Shown here: one piece after another, positions 54,240 through 63,654 of the stretch
How positions within the stretch are numbered: position 1 is the stretch's first letter
How the letters are laid out: each line of letters begins with the position of its first letter
Assembly: GCA_964410215.1 (NCBI GenBank)
Contig: CAYPHA010000002.1
Coordinates: forward strand, 62,001 to 126,000
DNA from: CAYPHA01 sp964410215
Lineage (GTDB): Bacteria; Calditrichota; Calditrichia; Calditrichales; CAYPHA01
Reading direction: 5' to 3'
DNA length: 64,000 nucleotides
The notes under the pieces: generated by a model
The model's input: only the letters and a program-made list of their open reading frames with translations
Database searches by the model: none
What the model was told of the DNA's origin: nothing
Translations under genes and position numbers: made by a program

Positions 54240-54689
54240 CCTTTTCGAAAAATTATTTTACAGATCCTCTATTTGGAAGTAATGAGTCGATTACCTGGTT
54301 GTTGTGCGTCATCACAGTCATATATGTTTAGCATGGCACAATTTATCAAGTGAAATTGTATTCAGTTTTGAATTAAATCTTCAGAGAAAGAGCCTATCCA
54401 GAGCGCATTGTATGGATTTATGTAACTAATTTTGAGTTAATTACATCGTTCACAAACTGATTTTCAGGCAGTTCGCACCATACATTCGGATAAGAGTAAG
54501 TTAGCAGTTTGATCAATCTGAACTATTAAGACTTTAATAGGAATACATTAGATTTTTATTAGTTTTACCATTTTCGATTCAGCAAGAAAGTGCGGTAACG
54601 GGAAACAATGTAGTTAACGCACCAACTATAAATATAGTTTGTACATAACAGACGATTCTTTTTCGCAAAGGGAAATTAAAAATTTGCTA
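54240..54689. other. 450-bp AT-rich intergenic region, no gene found
   Basis: I see no supported reading frame. It contains imperfect inverted repeats (GTAACTAA/TTAATTAC near 54420-54442 and AACTATAAATATAGTT at 54624-54639). It probably holds the promoter of the 51729-54233 gene and the transcript end of the 54761-55549 gene. Confidence 0.4.
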
Positions 54690-54760
54690 TCAAAGCGTCA
54701 TTATTAATCCTATATGTAGTCCGTCATCATTCATATACGGATAAAACCTGGTGGACGTTC

Positions 54761-55549
54761 TCAGGAAAGGATTACCACATTGAGCAGATACCTTCTTTTC
54801 GATATATGGAAAAATCCACCTGTCAACCGCATAACTGCCCAGAGTACGATGCTGCCCGCCAATCCGTCGCGCCAGGAGAATCCGTCGCCGCCGATAAAAC
54901 CGTAATCCTCCCATGGCAGATAGGCATCCTTCACTTCCCAGAGCCAGAGCAACCCTGTAGTATAAAGCAACGCCTGCTCCGGAGTGGCCGTGTGATGCGA
55001 CAAAGCCCAGTACAAACCTCCGGATCCGGCAAAGTGCACCCAGTAGGAATGACGGTTTTTAAACAGGTTCCGGACAGTCAGCGGACCATCCTCCGCTTTG
55101 CGCCAGCCATCACCGCCCTCCCCTTCTGCGATGACGATTCCCGTGGAAATCATCAGTGCAGAGCTAACGATGAACTTTGCACCATTATAGCGCCGCACGA
55201 AACCCAGGAAAAGATCCAGCCCTTCCCCGGTCAGATACCCTTCCCAATACCCCTTCCAGCGCTTATTGAACTTAAAGGGTTTGAATTCAACACCATCCAG
55301 TGCATCATAAGAAAAAAGCTGATAGCCCGTCGCCGCCAGGCCGATCGCGCTCAACCGGTTCTGCCAGGTATTCCGCTCGAAACCGAACAGCTCCCCGGCC
55401 AGGGCTTTGCCATATCCGGATGCAAAAACACCCATCGCCGCCCGGGAACCGGGCGCACTTTCGTCTTTGAGATAATCAACCGTTTGTGCCGGGATTTCCA
55501 TAAAAAATAACAGCAGAAGAACAATTGCAGTCAGGGACTTTTTCAACAT
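54761..55549 (-). CDS. DUF2279/YfiM-like predicted envelope protein, possible C-terminal frameshift
   Basis: This 262-residue protein has a Sec signal peptide ending IPAQT. The mature part has several short hydrophobic stretches and DGFSWRDGLAGSIVLWAV near the end, the DUF2279/YfiM pattern. The frame ends ISKRRYLLNVVILS. A second frame downstream (stop at 54690) reads TSTRFYPYMNDDGLHIGLIMTL, which looks like the natural beta-strand ending of this family, so a frameshift near 54750 may have removed the last 20 residues. It is probably an outer-membrane-associated protein. Role unknown. Confidence 0.65.
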   Translation of the reverse strand: MLKKSLTAIVLLLLFFMEIPAQTVDYLKDESAPGSRAAMGVFASGYGKALAGELFGFERNTWQNRLSAIGLAATGYQLFSYDALDGVEFKPFKFNKRWKGYWEGYLTGEGLDLFLGFVRRYNGAKFIVSSALMISTGIVIAEGEGGDGWRKAEDGPLTVRNLFKNRHSYWVHFAGSGGLYWALSHHTATPEQALLYTTGLLWLWEVKDAYLPWEDYGFIGGDGFSWRDGLAGSIVLWAVMRLTGGFFHISKRRYLLNVVILS

Positions 55550-55666
55550 GCTAAAATATCTCCCCGGATTGTTTTTTTACAGAAAACGCCATACGCAAAA
55601 TAAATATTGCATTTACGTAGTCACTATTTCAGACAGTTGGTTACCATCATGATTCGCCGATACGAT

Positions 55667-55954
55667 TCACACCTCGCCACGGTTCTTTTGAATGAGGAAC
55701 CGCAGGTTCAGAACTCCGGACAATAATAACAATGGAATAGCCATACCCAGGAAGAAGCCTTCGGTGAAATCAAACCAGCGTGTCCCCAGCCCCAGAGCTG
55801 CAAGCGGATTGTAAGTAAAAATACCGCTGAGAATGAGAGATAAAATACCGGCAAAAAGGGAAAACTGGCCAATTACCACATTCTTTCTGTTTTTATTTAC
55901 CTTGTTCGTGACAATAACAGGATTCATCATTACTCCCGATGTATTATGTGACAC
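55667..55954 (-). CDS. Small membrane protein, unknown
   Basis: This 95-residue protein has two clear hydrophobic helices (FSLFAGILSLILSGIF and FFLGMAIPLLLLSGVL) with a short periplasmic loop and basic ends. I do not recognise the family. It lies between the YfiM-like gene and the divergent beta-lactamase-like gene with no close operon partner. Confidence 0.55.
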   Translation of the reverse strand: MSHNTSGVMMNPVIVTNKVNKNRKNVVIGQFSLFAGILSLILSGIFTYNPLAALGLGTRWFDFTEGFFLGMAIPLLLLSGVLNLRFLIQKNRGEV

Positions 55955-56130
55955 AGACGTTTTAAGTGGTACTCATTTCGTGTTTACGTAAATATATACC
56001 TCAGAGATGCAAATAAGATTGTTTTTATTAGACCTGATTCTACCTGTTTTTGTATATTCCCAATATAGCTGAATCACTATAATGGGCTGATAATGCGCTC
56101 AATATAAGGTAAGGGTAAGGGTAATATAAT

Positions 56131-57255
56131 ATGAAATTAATTTCGATTCTTACTTTGCTAACCGTTCTGTTACGTATCCTTCCCTATCCCCTGAATGCGC
56201 AAATTGTAAAACCTTCGGCGGACAAACTGGCTGATCTCGATCAACAGATTTGCTCCTTTATGAAAGAAAATAATGTCCCGGGATGTCTGACAGCCGTGGC
56301 ATCCCGCGGGGATATTCGTCATTTAAAGACTTACGGATTAGCGGATGTCGAACTGTCTGTTGCGGTTACGGACAGCACCGTTTTCGAAATCGGTTCCATC
56401 AGCAAACAGTTCGTTTCCGCTGCTATCATGCTTCTCGTTGAAGAAGGCAAACTGACACTGGAAGATCCCATCCATACGTTTCTTCCCCACCTGCCCGGTA
56501 AATGGACCGGTGTAACTGTCTTCCAACTGCTGACACACACCTCCGGTATACCCGACTACGAAGAAATCTGCACCTATGATGTGTATCAATCCCGTTTCAC
56601 GCCTGAGGAAATCATCCGCTTCGCCCATTCCCGTCCGATGGATTTCGAACCCGGCAACGGATGGTACTACAGCAACACCGGATATTTCCTGGCCAGTATG
56701 ATTGTTGAACGTGTCGAAGGGCGACCGCTCGGACAGGTATTGCGATCGCGCATTTTCGCACCCCTGGGAATGAACCAGACCCGCCTGGCGGACCCGGAAT
56801 GCATCATTCCTCACCGTGCAGAGGGTTACTGGGTCAATAAAGCCGGTGAGCTCATCAACCGGCATCCCACCGAAACCTCATCGACCCTGGGAGCGGGCGG
56901 CCTGCTTTCTTCCGTCCATGACCTGATCAAATGGGATGCCGCCCTTTACGGAGAAAAGATCCTGACAAGTGAATCAAAAAAATTAATGTGGCAGGAAGCC
57001 ATCCTTCCCGGCGGTGACAGCACCGGATACGCCCTGGGGTGGGGGGTGCGTGATTATAAGGGTTTGTCCTATCGCGGTCACGGCGGACAGGTTGCCGGTT
57101 TTGTAGCCCGGTTCAGCCGCTTTCCGGATCAGGAAGCCGCCATCATCGTATTTATGAACCGGTACCGTGTCAGCAGTCGTCAGGTGAGTGATTATGTGCT
57201 TGAGACATATCTTTCCCCAGAAATCCCCAGCTCCGAGTTAGATTTCGAATTCTGA
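56131..57255 (+). CDS. Class C beta-lactamase-like serine hydrolase
   Basis: This 374-residue secreted protein has a Sec signal peptide (to about NAQ at residue 24). The catalytic Ser89 and Lys92 lie in GSISKQF. Tyr-Ser-Asn in YYSNTGY and HGGQVAGF give the second and third motifs of the serine beta-lactamase/D-Ala-D-Ala peptidase fold. Such stand-alone proteins are usually esterases or peptidases acting on D-amino-acid peptides and rarely antibiotic-resistance enzymes. A tandem GGTAAG motif precedes the start by about 10-20 bases and may contain the ribosome binding site. Confidence 0.88.
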   Translation: MKLISILTLLTVLLRILPYPLNAQIVKPSADKLADLDQQICSFMKENNVPGCLTAVASRGDIRHLKTYGLADVELSVAVTDSTVFEIGSISKQFVSAAIMLLVEEGKLTLEDPIHTFLPHLPGKWTGVTVFQLLTHTSGIPDYEEICTYDVYQSRFTPEEIIRFAHSRPMDFEPGNGWYYSNTGYFLASMIVERVEGRPLGQVLRSRIFAPLGMNQTRLADPECIIPHRAEGYWVNKAGELINRHPTETSSTLGAGGLLSSVHDLIKWDAALYGEKILTSESKKLMWQEAILPGGDSTGYALGWGVRDYKGLSYRGHGGQVAGFVARFSRFPDQEAAIIVFMNRYRVSSRQVSDYVLETYLSPEIPSSELDFEF

Positions 57256-57273
57256 CCACAGGATCATTTCGGA

Positions 57274-58983
57274 TCAGGACAAGAGGGCATCGAGCGGCAT
57301 GGATTGTTTGTCGATAAAAGCGGGAAAGTGCTTGTGACTTATACGGAAAATGAGACGAAATAGCAATGCGGTAAGCCGGTTAAATAATATACGATCAACC
57401 GGCCGGTATGGTTTACCATCTCTTATAAAGGTCTTAAAAATGAGGCGCATGAGAACGGTGAATTTTGATGACTTGATAAGAACTCTGAAGTGATACGTCC
57501 CGGGGTGTTTTTTACGGTACCTCCCCAGTTTCTCCTGTAAGGCCGCAAATACCGTTTCTTTGTCTTCACTATAGATCAATTTGCGGCAATAGTAAAAGAG
57601 TTCGAACGTGTCATAATGGAAATCGTAATCATAGGGTAGCCCCAGTTCCTTCCCAATCTTTTTCATTTTCCGTACACTTTCAAGACCTTCTTCCGCAGCA
57701 GTAACAGACCGGGGGGCGTTCTCAGCGAATAAATTACAAAATGAAATGATATGCTCGGTCACGGTGACATAGTCCCAGAAAATATGAACAAGAACCGGCA
57801 GGCGGACACTGTTCAAATACAGGGCACGGTTAGCAATTTCTGCATCATAAAGAACTTTTTTAATCGCATCTTCTGAATACTTCAAAAAATCCATCAACAG
57901 CTCTGTATTCCGGTTTCCATGAAAGGACGCGACAGCGTCCTTAACCGACAGTCCCTCCCTGAAAAGCTTCAGCGTGACGGTCGTATTCAGCTCATTCCAG
58001 TACGATGTATTTTCAAAAAACGTAATATTACGGAAGCGTGACCACCCTCCTGTCTGACACCAGACACTGATCCCCATAAAGGTATCCAGTTTTTTAATGC
58101 CTTCATAGAATCGTTGGTAATCCCAGCCTACGAAAGAGGGATATTCTCCAAAACCTTCGTATTCCCGACGTGTCTGCAGTTCAAGGATTTTTTTGTGCGG
58201 GCCGTGAAAAATAAGCGGATTCAAATCCACATACCTGAAAAAATCGGTATCGCCGTATTTCATGGATATGATAAGATGTTCACTTTCCACATCACCGAAA
58301 ACGGCGTCATACGTCTCCCCATTCCACATCATGTCACCAATGGGATAGGCCCCGATCGTCCAGGTTCGAAAGATCAGGTATTTCCCATACTTCTCAAAGA
58401 CCGGCAGAATTGCTTTCAACAGGCGGTTTGCCTGTCGGGGTGTTTTAACGATGATTCTACTGAGAAAAGAACCCTTGACATCCACACCATCCGATTCACC
58501 GATCCGCATAATGATACCGTCTACGTCGGGATAATTCTGGAACAGGGATAAAACCGCTTGTTTCAGGAGCTCGATGTATTCGCCGAAACGTCCCTGTGTG
58601 TGAAAAAGAATCCGCTTATTCGTGAAAATCACATCTGTATTAATAAATATTTTGAGTCCGTTTTTTTTCGCGACAGGAAACAGCCGACTGAAATATGACC
58701 GGTAGCGTTCGATTTTCTTTTTTGTTTTTCTGGAATAAATGTCAAAGGAAACCAGATAACACAGTTGATCGATCGATAGCGCAGTGTATCCGATTTCTGC
58801 AACGTGCTTTACATATATTTCAAAATTCGAACAGATTTTTCGGAAGTCTTTTCGCCTGATCAGTCCTTTTTTTTCCAGGATATCATAAGGGACTTTGGAC
58901 CAGTTCACTACTTTCTTAATTTTGCGGACATAAAAAGGGCTGGTCGTATCGATGATATATAGTCTATTGGTCTGATCCTTCAT
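57274..58983 (-). CDS. Predicted TIM-barrel glycosidase-like protein (distantly GH67-like)
   Basis: This 569-residue protein has no signal peptide. The N-terminal half (about 60-330) reads as a TIM barrel: GYTALSIDQLCYL, GLKIFINTDVIF, VDGIIMRIGESDGVDVKG, LIFRTWTIGAYPIGDMMWN, SMKYGDTDFFRYVDLNPL and FVGWDYQRFYEG. The Glu in RIGESDG is a candidate acid/base. The helical C-terminal half has DFHYDTFELFYYCRKLIY and a basic tail. The RTWTIGAYPIGD segment recalls alpha-glucuronidase-like proteins (GH67), which is why I make a loose assignment. Function is uncertain; a cytoplasmic oligosaccharide hydrolase is the best guess. Confidence 0.6.
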   Translation of the reverse strand: MKDQTNRLYIIDTTSPFYVRKIKKVVNWSKVPYDILEKKGLIRRKDFRKICSNFEIYVKHVAEIGYTALSIDQLCYLVSFDIYSRKTKKKIERYRSYFSRLFPVAKKNGLKIFINTDVIFTNKRILFHTQGRFGEYIELLKQAVLSLFQNYPDVDGIIMRIGESDGVDVKGSFLSRIIVKTPRQANRLLKAILPVFEKYGKYLIFRTWTIGAYPIGDMMWNGETYDAVFGDVESEHLIISMKYGDTDFFRYVDLNPLIFHGPHKKILELQTRREYEGFGEYPSFVGWDYQRFYEGIKKLDTFMGISVWCQTGGWSRFRNITFFENTSYWNELNTTVTLKLFREGLSVKDAVASFHGNRNTELLMDFLKYSEDAIKKVLYDAEIANRALYLNSVRLPVLVHIFWDYVTVTEHIISFCNLFAENAPRSVTAAEEGLESVRKMKKIGKELGLPYDYDFHYDTFELFYYCRKLIYSEDKETVFAALQEKLGRYRKKHPGTYHFRVLIKSSKFTVLMRLIFKTFIRDGKPYRPVDRILFNRLTALLFRLIFRISHKHFPAFIDKQSMPLDALLS

Positions 58984-59070
58984 GCAGAATCAATCCAGCA
59001 GTCGTTAAAAGTCATAAGCTTTAAAGGTATACAATAAATGTTAAAATTTTATTAGCATTCAATTAAAGCA

Positions 59071-59108
59071 AAAAAGGCCCGGGATTGTGAACGATTCCGG
59101 GCCTTTTT
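59071..59108 (-). terminator. Intrinsic terminator of the beta-helix protein gene
   Basis: AAAAAGGCCCGG and CCGGGCCTTTTT form a 12-bp stem around a 14-base loop, 31 bases past the stop codon of the 59139-63437 gene. On the minus strand the stem is followed by TTTTTTGC, a standard intrinsic terminator. Confidence 0.85.
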
Positions 59109-59138
59109 GATTATTGGAAATGGCTTGTTGATAACAGC

Positions 59139-62100
59139 TTATTTGCTGAGAATCATCTTCCGTACGACGTTGTGTTCCCCGGCCTGTATGCGGAAAAAAT
59201 AAGTTCCGCTGGACAGGCTTCTTCCATCAAAACGATATACATAGGTTCCCGCGCTCTGTTGCTGGTCAACCAGTTTGGCCACCATCTGACCGAGAATATT
59301 ATAGACCTCCAGCCGCACGTGCTCTGCTTTTGGCAGATCGTATTTAATGGTCGTCGCCGGGTTGAACGGATTGGGATAGTTATTATAAATACGGAATGCC
59401 TTTGGAATTATGTTTTGTGCAAGCCTGTCCTCGTCGATGCCCACGACCGCCGTGGAATCGAACTCATCGGCACCAATATCCGGGTACATGGCATCACGCA
59501 CCTCACCATCGATATCATGCAATACCCTGGCCAGCGGCGTTGCCGCGCTGTCCAGTACAGCCGAAACCGCATACATTTCCGTATCGGACTGAAAACCGGG
59601 ATTAACACTGACCGAATTCGAATCCGTCAGGCTAATCTGACGGAAATCTTCGAGTGTAGCGGCCTGCGTACTGCCCCAGGCTCCGACGTTATTACCGTAA
59701 ACATACATGTCATTGTAATCGCTCCGGGCAATCGAATTTGGTGATTGCACATTATAGGCATATCCCTGTCCTTTATTCAGAAAAATATTATTTACCACAT
59801 TCAAACCGCTGCCGGCATAGACATAGAATGAACTCGAGGATGCATTAGTGCTCAGGTTATTAATACTGTTATGGTAAAAATCAATATTTGTATTATTATA
59901 AGAATACAGACTGTACATTCCGCTGGACGTATGGATAAAATTATTCGCCACCAGGCCCCGCTCCACGACCTGACCCGTACCGCCTGTGCTATTATAAATA
60001 TAGATAGGATAAGTAAGTGCAGTAATCCGGTTACCGATCACCTCCAGCTCCCCATCACAGTTTTGCAGATAAAAACCGTAACTCTGGGCACCGCTGATTG
60101 TATTATTCATCAGTTTCAGATCAAAATCATACGTGAAATACCCGCTGTAGGAACGCTGATTATTGAACTGGTTATCCATCACCACCACACCCCGGTTGGG
60201 CTGATTCGCACTGTAGCCCGTATGGTAGATGCCGTAAGAACCGCTGTTAAATTCGTTCCCCGCTATATAACGGTTCGTTCCTACCGTTCGATAAGCGTGA
60301 TATAAGGCCGCATTGCTGTTCGTCGTATTGGAACCGGTCAGCTTACAGTCCACCAGGTGAAAATCCTCCACGCCGCCATCCAGATACAGCGCGCGGGAAT
60401 AGGTGGCATTGACCGCCGTGTTCGAGCTGAAGCCCAGATCGACAAAGCGGATATGATCCGCACCCTTCAGATACATCACATAGTTATCCGATGCACCCGA
60501 GGCCACATGATACAGGTCCACCGCTTCACGGTCATCCGATTCCGAACGGAATACCACCGGCTTGTCCGGTCCCGATCCCGGTACCGTGTACAACACCTGG
60601 CTGACATTATAACTGCCGTCACGGATCTCCATCGATACCGAATCCGACACACCCTTCAACAGCAGATCCGTTACCGCATCAGCCACCGTGGCATAATCCG
60701 GGCTGCTGCCGCCGATCGTATATACCCCCGACAAGGGCGTCGTCGTCCCCGCGGCCGGCGTGAATTCATCCGCGCCGATATCCGGTGCCGAACCGTCACG
60801 CGCTTCCCCGTCGATATCCGTCGTTACACGGCTCAATACCGCACCCGCACCATCCAGCCAGGGACTGGCCGTGTGCAGATCCGTCAGCGATGTGAAATTC
60901 GGATACACCGATCGGGAATTACTTTCCATACCGGATACCGACTGGTAAGCCGCCAGGTCATACTGATCATCATTGCCCCATTTACCCAGGTAGTTCCCGT
61001 TCGAAAACAGGTTGTTGTAATCCGAACCGGATAACGCCGATGTCGAATAGATATTAAAGGCATACCCCTGCCCGTTATGCATGGCATTATTATTCTGAAG
61101 ATTCAAGCCGCTGCCGGCATACAGATACAGACAGGACGTATTGATGTTCCCGCTGACATGCACCAGACTGTTGTTGAATACATCCAGATTCGTGTTGTTG
61201 TACAGATACAGGCTGTAGCTGCCGTTGCCATCATTTATAATAAAGTTATTCGCTACAAGACCACGTTCAACCACCTGTCCGTTGCCCCCGGTGCTGCCGT
61301 TTATGTACAAAGGATAGTTGGGAGCGAGGATATGGTTTCCGATAACCTCCAGTTCCTCATTACAGCTCTGCAGATAAAATCCATAACTCTGAGCACCGCT
61401 GATTGTATTATTCATCAGTTTCAGATCAAAATCATACGTGAAATACCCGCTGTAGGAACGCTGATTATTGAACTGGTTATCCATCACCACCACACCCCGG
61501 TTGGGCTGATTCGCACTGTAGCCCGTATGGTAGATGCCGTAAGAACCGCTGTTAAATTCGTTCCCCGCTATATAACGGTTCGTTCCTACCGTTCGATAAG
61601 CGTGATATAAGGCCGCATTGCTGTTCGTCGTATTGGAACCGGTCAGCTTACAGTCCACCAGGTGAAAATCCTCCACGCCGCCATCCAGATACAGCGCGCG
61701 GGAATAGGTGGCATTGACCGCCGTGTTCGAGCTGAAGCCCAGATCGACAAAGCGGATATGATCCGCACCCTTCAGATACATCACATAGTTATCCGATGCA
61801 CCCGAGGCCACATGATACAGGTCCACCGCTTCACGGTCATCCGATTCCGAACGGAATACCACCGGCTTGTCCGGTCCCGATCCCGGTACCGTGTACAACA
61901 CCTGGCTGACATTATAACTGCCGTCACGGATCTCCATCGATACCGAATCCGACACACCCTTCAACAGCAGATCCGTTACCGCATCAGCCACCGTGGCATA
62001 ATCCGGGCTGCTGCCGCCGATCGTATATACCCCCGACAAGGGCGTCGTCGTCCCCGCGGCCGGCGTGAATTCATCCGCGCCGATATCCGGTGCCGAACCG

Positions 62101-63437
62101 TCACGCGCTTCCCCGTCGATATCCGTCGTTACACGGCTCAATACCGCACCCGCACCATCCAGCCAGGGACTGGCCGTGTGCAGATCCGTCAGCGATGTGA
62201 AATTCGGATACACCGATCGGGAATTACTTTCCATACCGGATACCGACTGGTAAGCCGCCAGGTCATACTGATCATCATTGCCCCATTTACCCAGGTAGTT
62301 CCCGTTCGAAAACAGGTTGTTGTAATCCGAACCGGATAACGCCGATGTCGAATAGATATTAAAGGCATACCCCTGCCCGTTATGCATGGCATTATTATTC
62401 TGAAGATTCAAGCCGCTGCCGGCATACAGATACAGACAGGACGTATTGATGTTCCCGCTGACATGCACCAGACTGTTGTTGAATACATCCAGATTCGTGT
62501 TGTTGTACAGATACAGGCTGTAGCTGCCGTTGCCATCATTTATAATAAAGTTATTCGCTACAAGACCACGTTCAACCACCTGTCCGTTGCCCCCGGTGCT
62601 GCCGTTTATGTACAAAGGATAGTTGGGAGCGAGGATATGGTTTCCGATAACCTCCAGTTCCTCATTACAGCTCTGCAGGTAAAATCCATAATTCTGAGCA
62701 TCAGTAACATCATTAGATAATATTCTGGGCGACGTTTGATACGTCAAATGCAGTGCATAGGAAACCTGACCATTCATTGCATTGTTTTGAATAACATTTG
62801 ACGTGCCTCTGTTCGAATTATTTGGTCCGGACATGTAGATTCCATAGGCACCATCATTCAACGTACAGCCTTCTATGGTTATGTTATCAGCATCTGTATT
62901 ATAAGCATTGATAAGAGCATGATTGCTTGATGAACTGGCTGATTCATAACCATTAATCGTATTATCCCGGATCGTTATATGAGAAACAGTACTGAGCTGG
63001 ATAACCGTACCGTAGCTTGTTCCGGTTGCAGAGAGCGTCAGATCCTGCACGGTTACATATGATGCGCCGTCCAGTTTGAATACGTAATTATCACCGGCTC
63101 CGGTTGCTGCATGTGTAATGGTCACATCCGCCGCATTCCCTGTTTGTGACTGGAAGGTAACGGTATTGGAAGCACTGATTCCACTGATAGCCGTTATCTC
63201 AATCTGTTCATTATAGGTACCGGACAGAATGTTAAACGTCACAGCGCCGTTCACGCCCTGCGACGTCAAATCGGATACCGCCGATGACAGATCGGAATAA
63301 TTCCCGCCGGAACCAATGGTATAAGTGCCGGATAACTGCGCATAAGAAAACGTGAAAAAAGAAAAAAGAAAAAAGACGGTGAGTAGATAATAACGATTCA
63401 TAAATCCCCCGATTTTGGTTAACGTCGTTTTAATCAA
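59139..63437 (-). CDS. Secreted right-handed beta-helix protein with internal duplication and sorting domain
   Basis: This 1432-residue protein has a signal peptide (to about residue 33, SYAQ). The mature part consists of three beta-helix units that each start with YTIG-type strands (GTYTIGSGGNYSDLSSAV, GVYTIGGSSPDYATVADAV) and carry Asn-rich rungs such as YGFYLQSCNEELEVIGN and SLYLYNNTNLDVFNN, the parallel-beta-helix pattern of pectate-lyase-like folds. A segment of 435 residues is present twice, with perfect DNA identity over about 1286 bp. The last 80 residues form the sorting domain (NYPNPFNPATTIKYDL, SGTYFFRIQAG). It is probably a surface or secreted adhesin or glycan-binding protein. 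No catalytic site is evident. Confidence 0.9.
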   Translation of the reverse strand: MIKTTLTKIGGFMNRYYLLTVFFLFSFFTFSYAQLSGTYTIGSGGNYSDLSSAVSDLTSQGVNGAVTFNILSGTYNEQIEITAISGISASNTVTFQSQTGNAADVTITHAATGAGDNYVFKLDGASYVTVQDLTLSATGTSYGTVIQLSTVSHITIRDNTINGYESASSSSNHALINAYNTDADNITIEGCTLNDGAYGIYMSGPNNSNRGTSNVIQNNAMNGQVSYALHLTYQTSPRILSNDVTDAQNYGFYLQSCNEELEVIGNHILAPNYPLYINGSTGGNGQVVERGLVANNFIINDGNGSYSLYLYNNTNLDVFNNSLVHVSGNINTSCLYLYAGSGLNLQNNNAMHNGQGYAFNIYSTSALSGSDYNNLFSNGNYLGKWGNDDQYDLAAYQSVSGMESNSRSVYPNFTSLTDLHTASPWLDGAGAVLSRVTTDIDGEARDGSAPDIGADEFTPAAGTTTPLSGVYTIGGSSPDYATVADAVTDLLLKGVSDSVSMEIRDGSYNVSQVLYTVPGSGPDKPVVFRSESDDREAVDLYHVASGASDNYVMYLKGADHIRFVDLGFSSNTAVNATYSRALYLDGGVEDFHLVDCKLTGSNTTNSNAALYHAYRTVGTNRYIAGNEFNSGSYGIYHTGYSANQPNRGVVVMDNQFNNQRSYSGYFTYDFDLKLMNNTISGAQSYGFYLQSCNEELEVIGNHILAPNYPLYINGSTGGNGQVVERGLVANNFIINDGNGSYSLYLYNNTNLDVFNNSLVHVSGNINTSCLYLYAGSGLNLQNNNAMHNGQGYAFNIYSTSALSGSDYNNLFSNGNYLGKWGNDDQYDLAAYQSVSGMESNSRSVYPNFTSLTDLHTASPWLDGAGAVLSRVTTDIDGEARDGSAPDIGADEFTPAAGTTTPLSGVYTIGGSSPDYATVADAVTDLLLKGVSDSVSMEIRDGSYNVSQVLYTVPGSGPDKPVVFRSESDDREAVDLYHVASGASDNYVMYLKGADHIRFVDLGFSSNTAVNATYSRALYLDGGVEDFHLVDCKLTGSNTTNSNAALYHAYRTVGTNRYIAGNEFNSGSYGIYHTGYSANQPNRGVVVMDNQFNNQRSYSGYFTYDFDLKLMNNTISGAQSYGFYLQNCDGELEVIGNRITALTYPIYIYNSTGGTGQVVERGLVANNFIHTSSGMYSLYSYNNTNIDFYHNSINNLSTNASSSSFYVYAGSGLNVVNNIFLNKGQGYAYNVQSPNSIARSDYNDMYVYGNNVGAWGSTQAATLEDFRQISLTDSNSVSVNPGFQSDTEMYAVSAVLDSAATPLARVLHDIDGEVRDAMYPDIGADEFDSTAVVGIDEDRLAQNIIPKAFRIYNNYPNPFNPATTIKYDLPKAEHVRLEVYNILGQMVAKLVDQQQSAGTYVYRFDGRSLSSGTYFFRIQAGEHNVVRKMILSK
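60088..62678. repeat. Tandem duplication inside the beta-helix gene, period 1305 bp
   Basis: Bases 60088-61373 are identical to 61393-62678 as far as I compared them, giving a 1305-bp period. The first mismatches at the edges are 60087/61392 and 61374/62679. Identity across 1286 bp means a very recent event or an assembly artefact. Confidence 0.8.
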
Positions 63438-63654
63438 CGATTATCTAAATCAATTATTCCCGGGGTTGTAAAAAAAATCGGATGCTGTAACGGCCGTCAC
63501 AAAATAGACAGACGAGTTGGAAAAGATAAACAAGAAAGCTGGTCATCCTGAAAGGATATTTGTCCTAATGCTATAGACATTAGATACAAAAATCCTTTCT
63601 GGATGATGAATGAAGTGCTTATACTATCCTGAGTTGCAAAATGTTGTTGATTGA

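Noticed and set aside
19766..54638. Recurrent ACTATA/TATAGT inverted pairs at 19766, 20067 and 54625 as a shared operator
   Set aside because: Spacers differ (9, 7 and 2 bp) and the motif is AT-rich, so chance occurrence in intergenic DNA is likely.
60357..62339. Two identical 225-residue plus-strand frames within the beta-helix gene
   Set aside because: They are antisense shadows of the duplicated segment, rich in Arg and Ile, and resemble no known protein.
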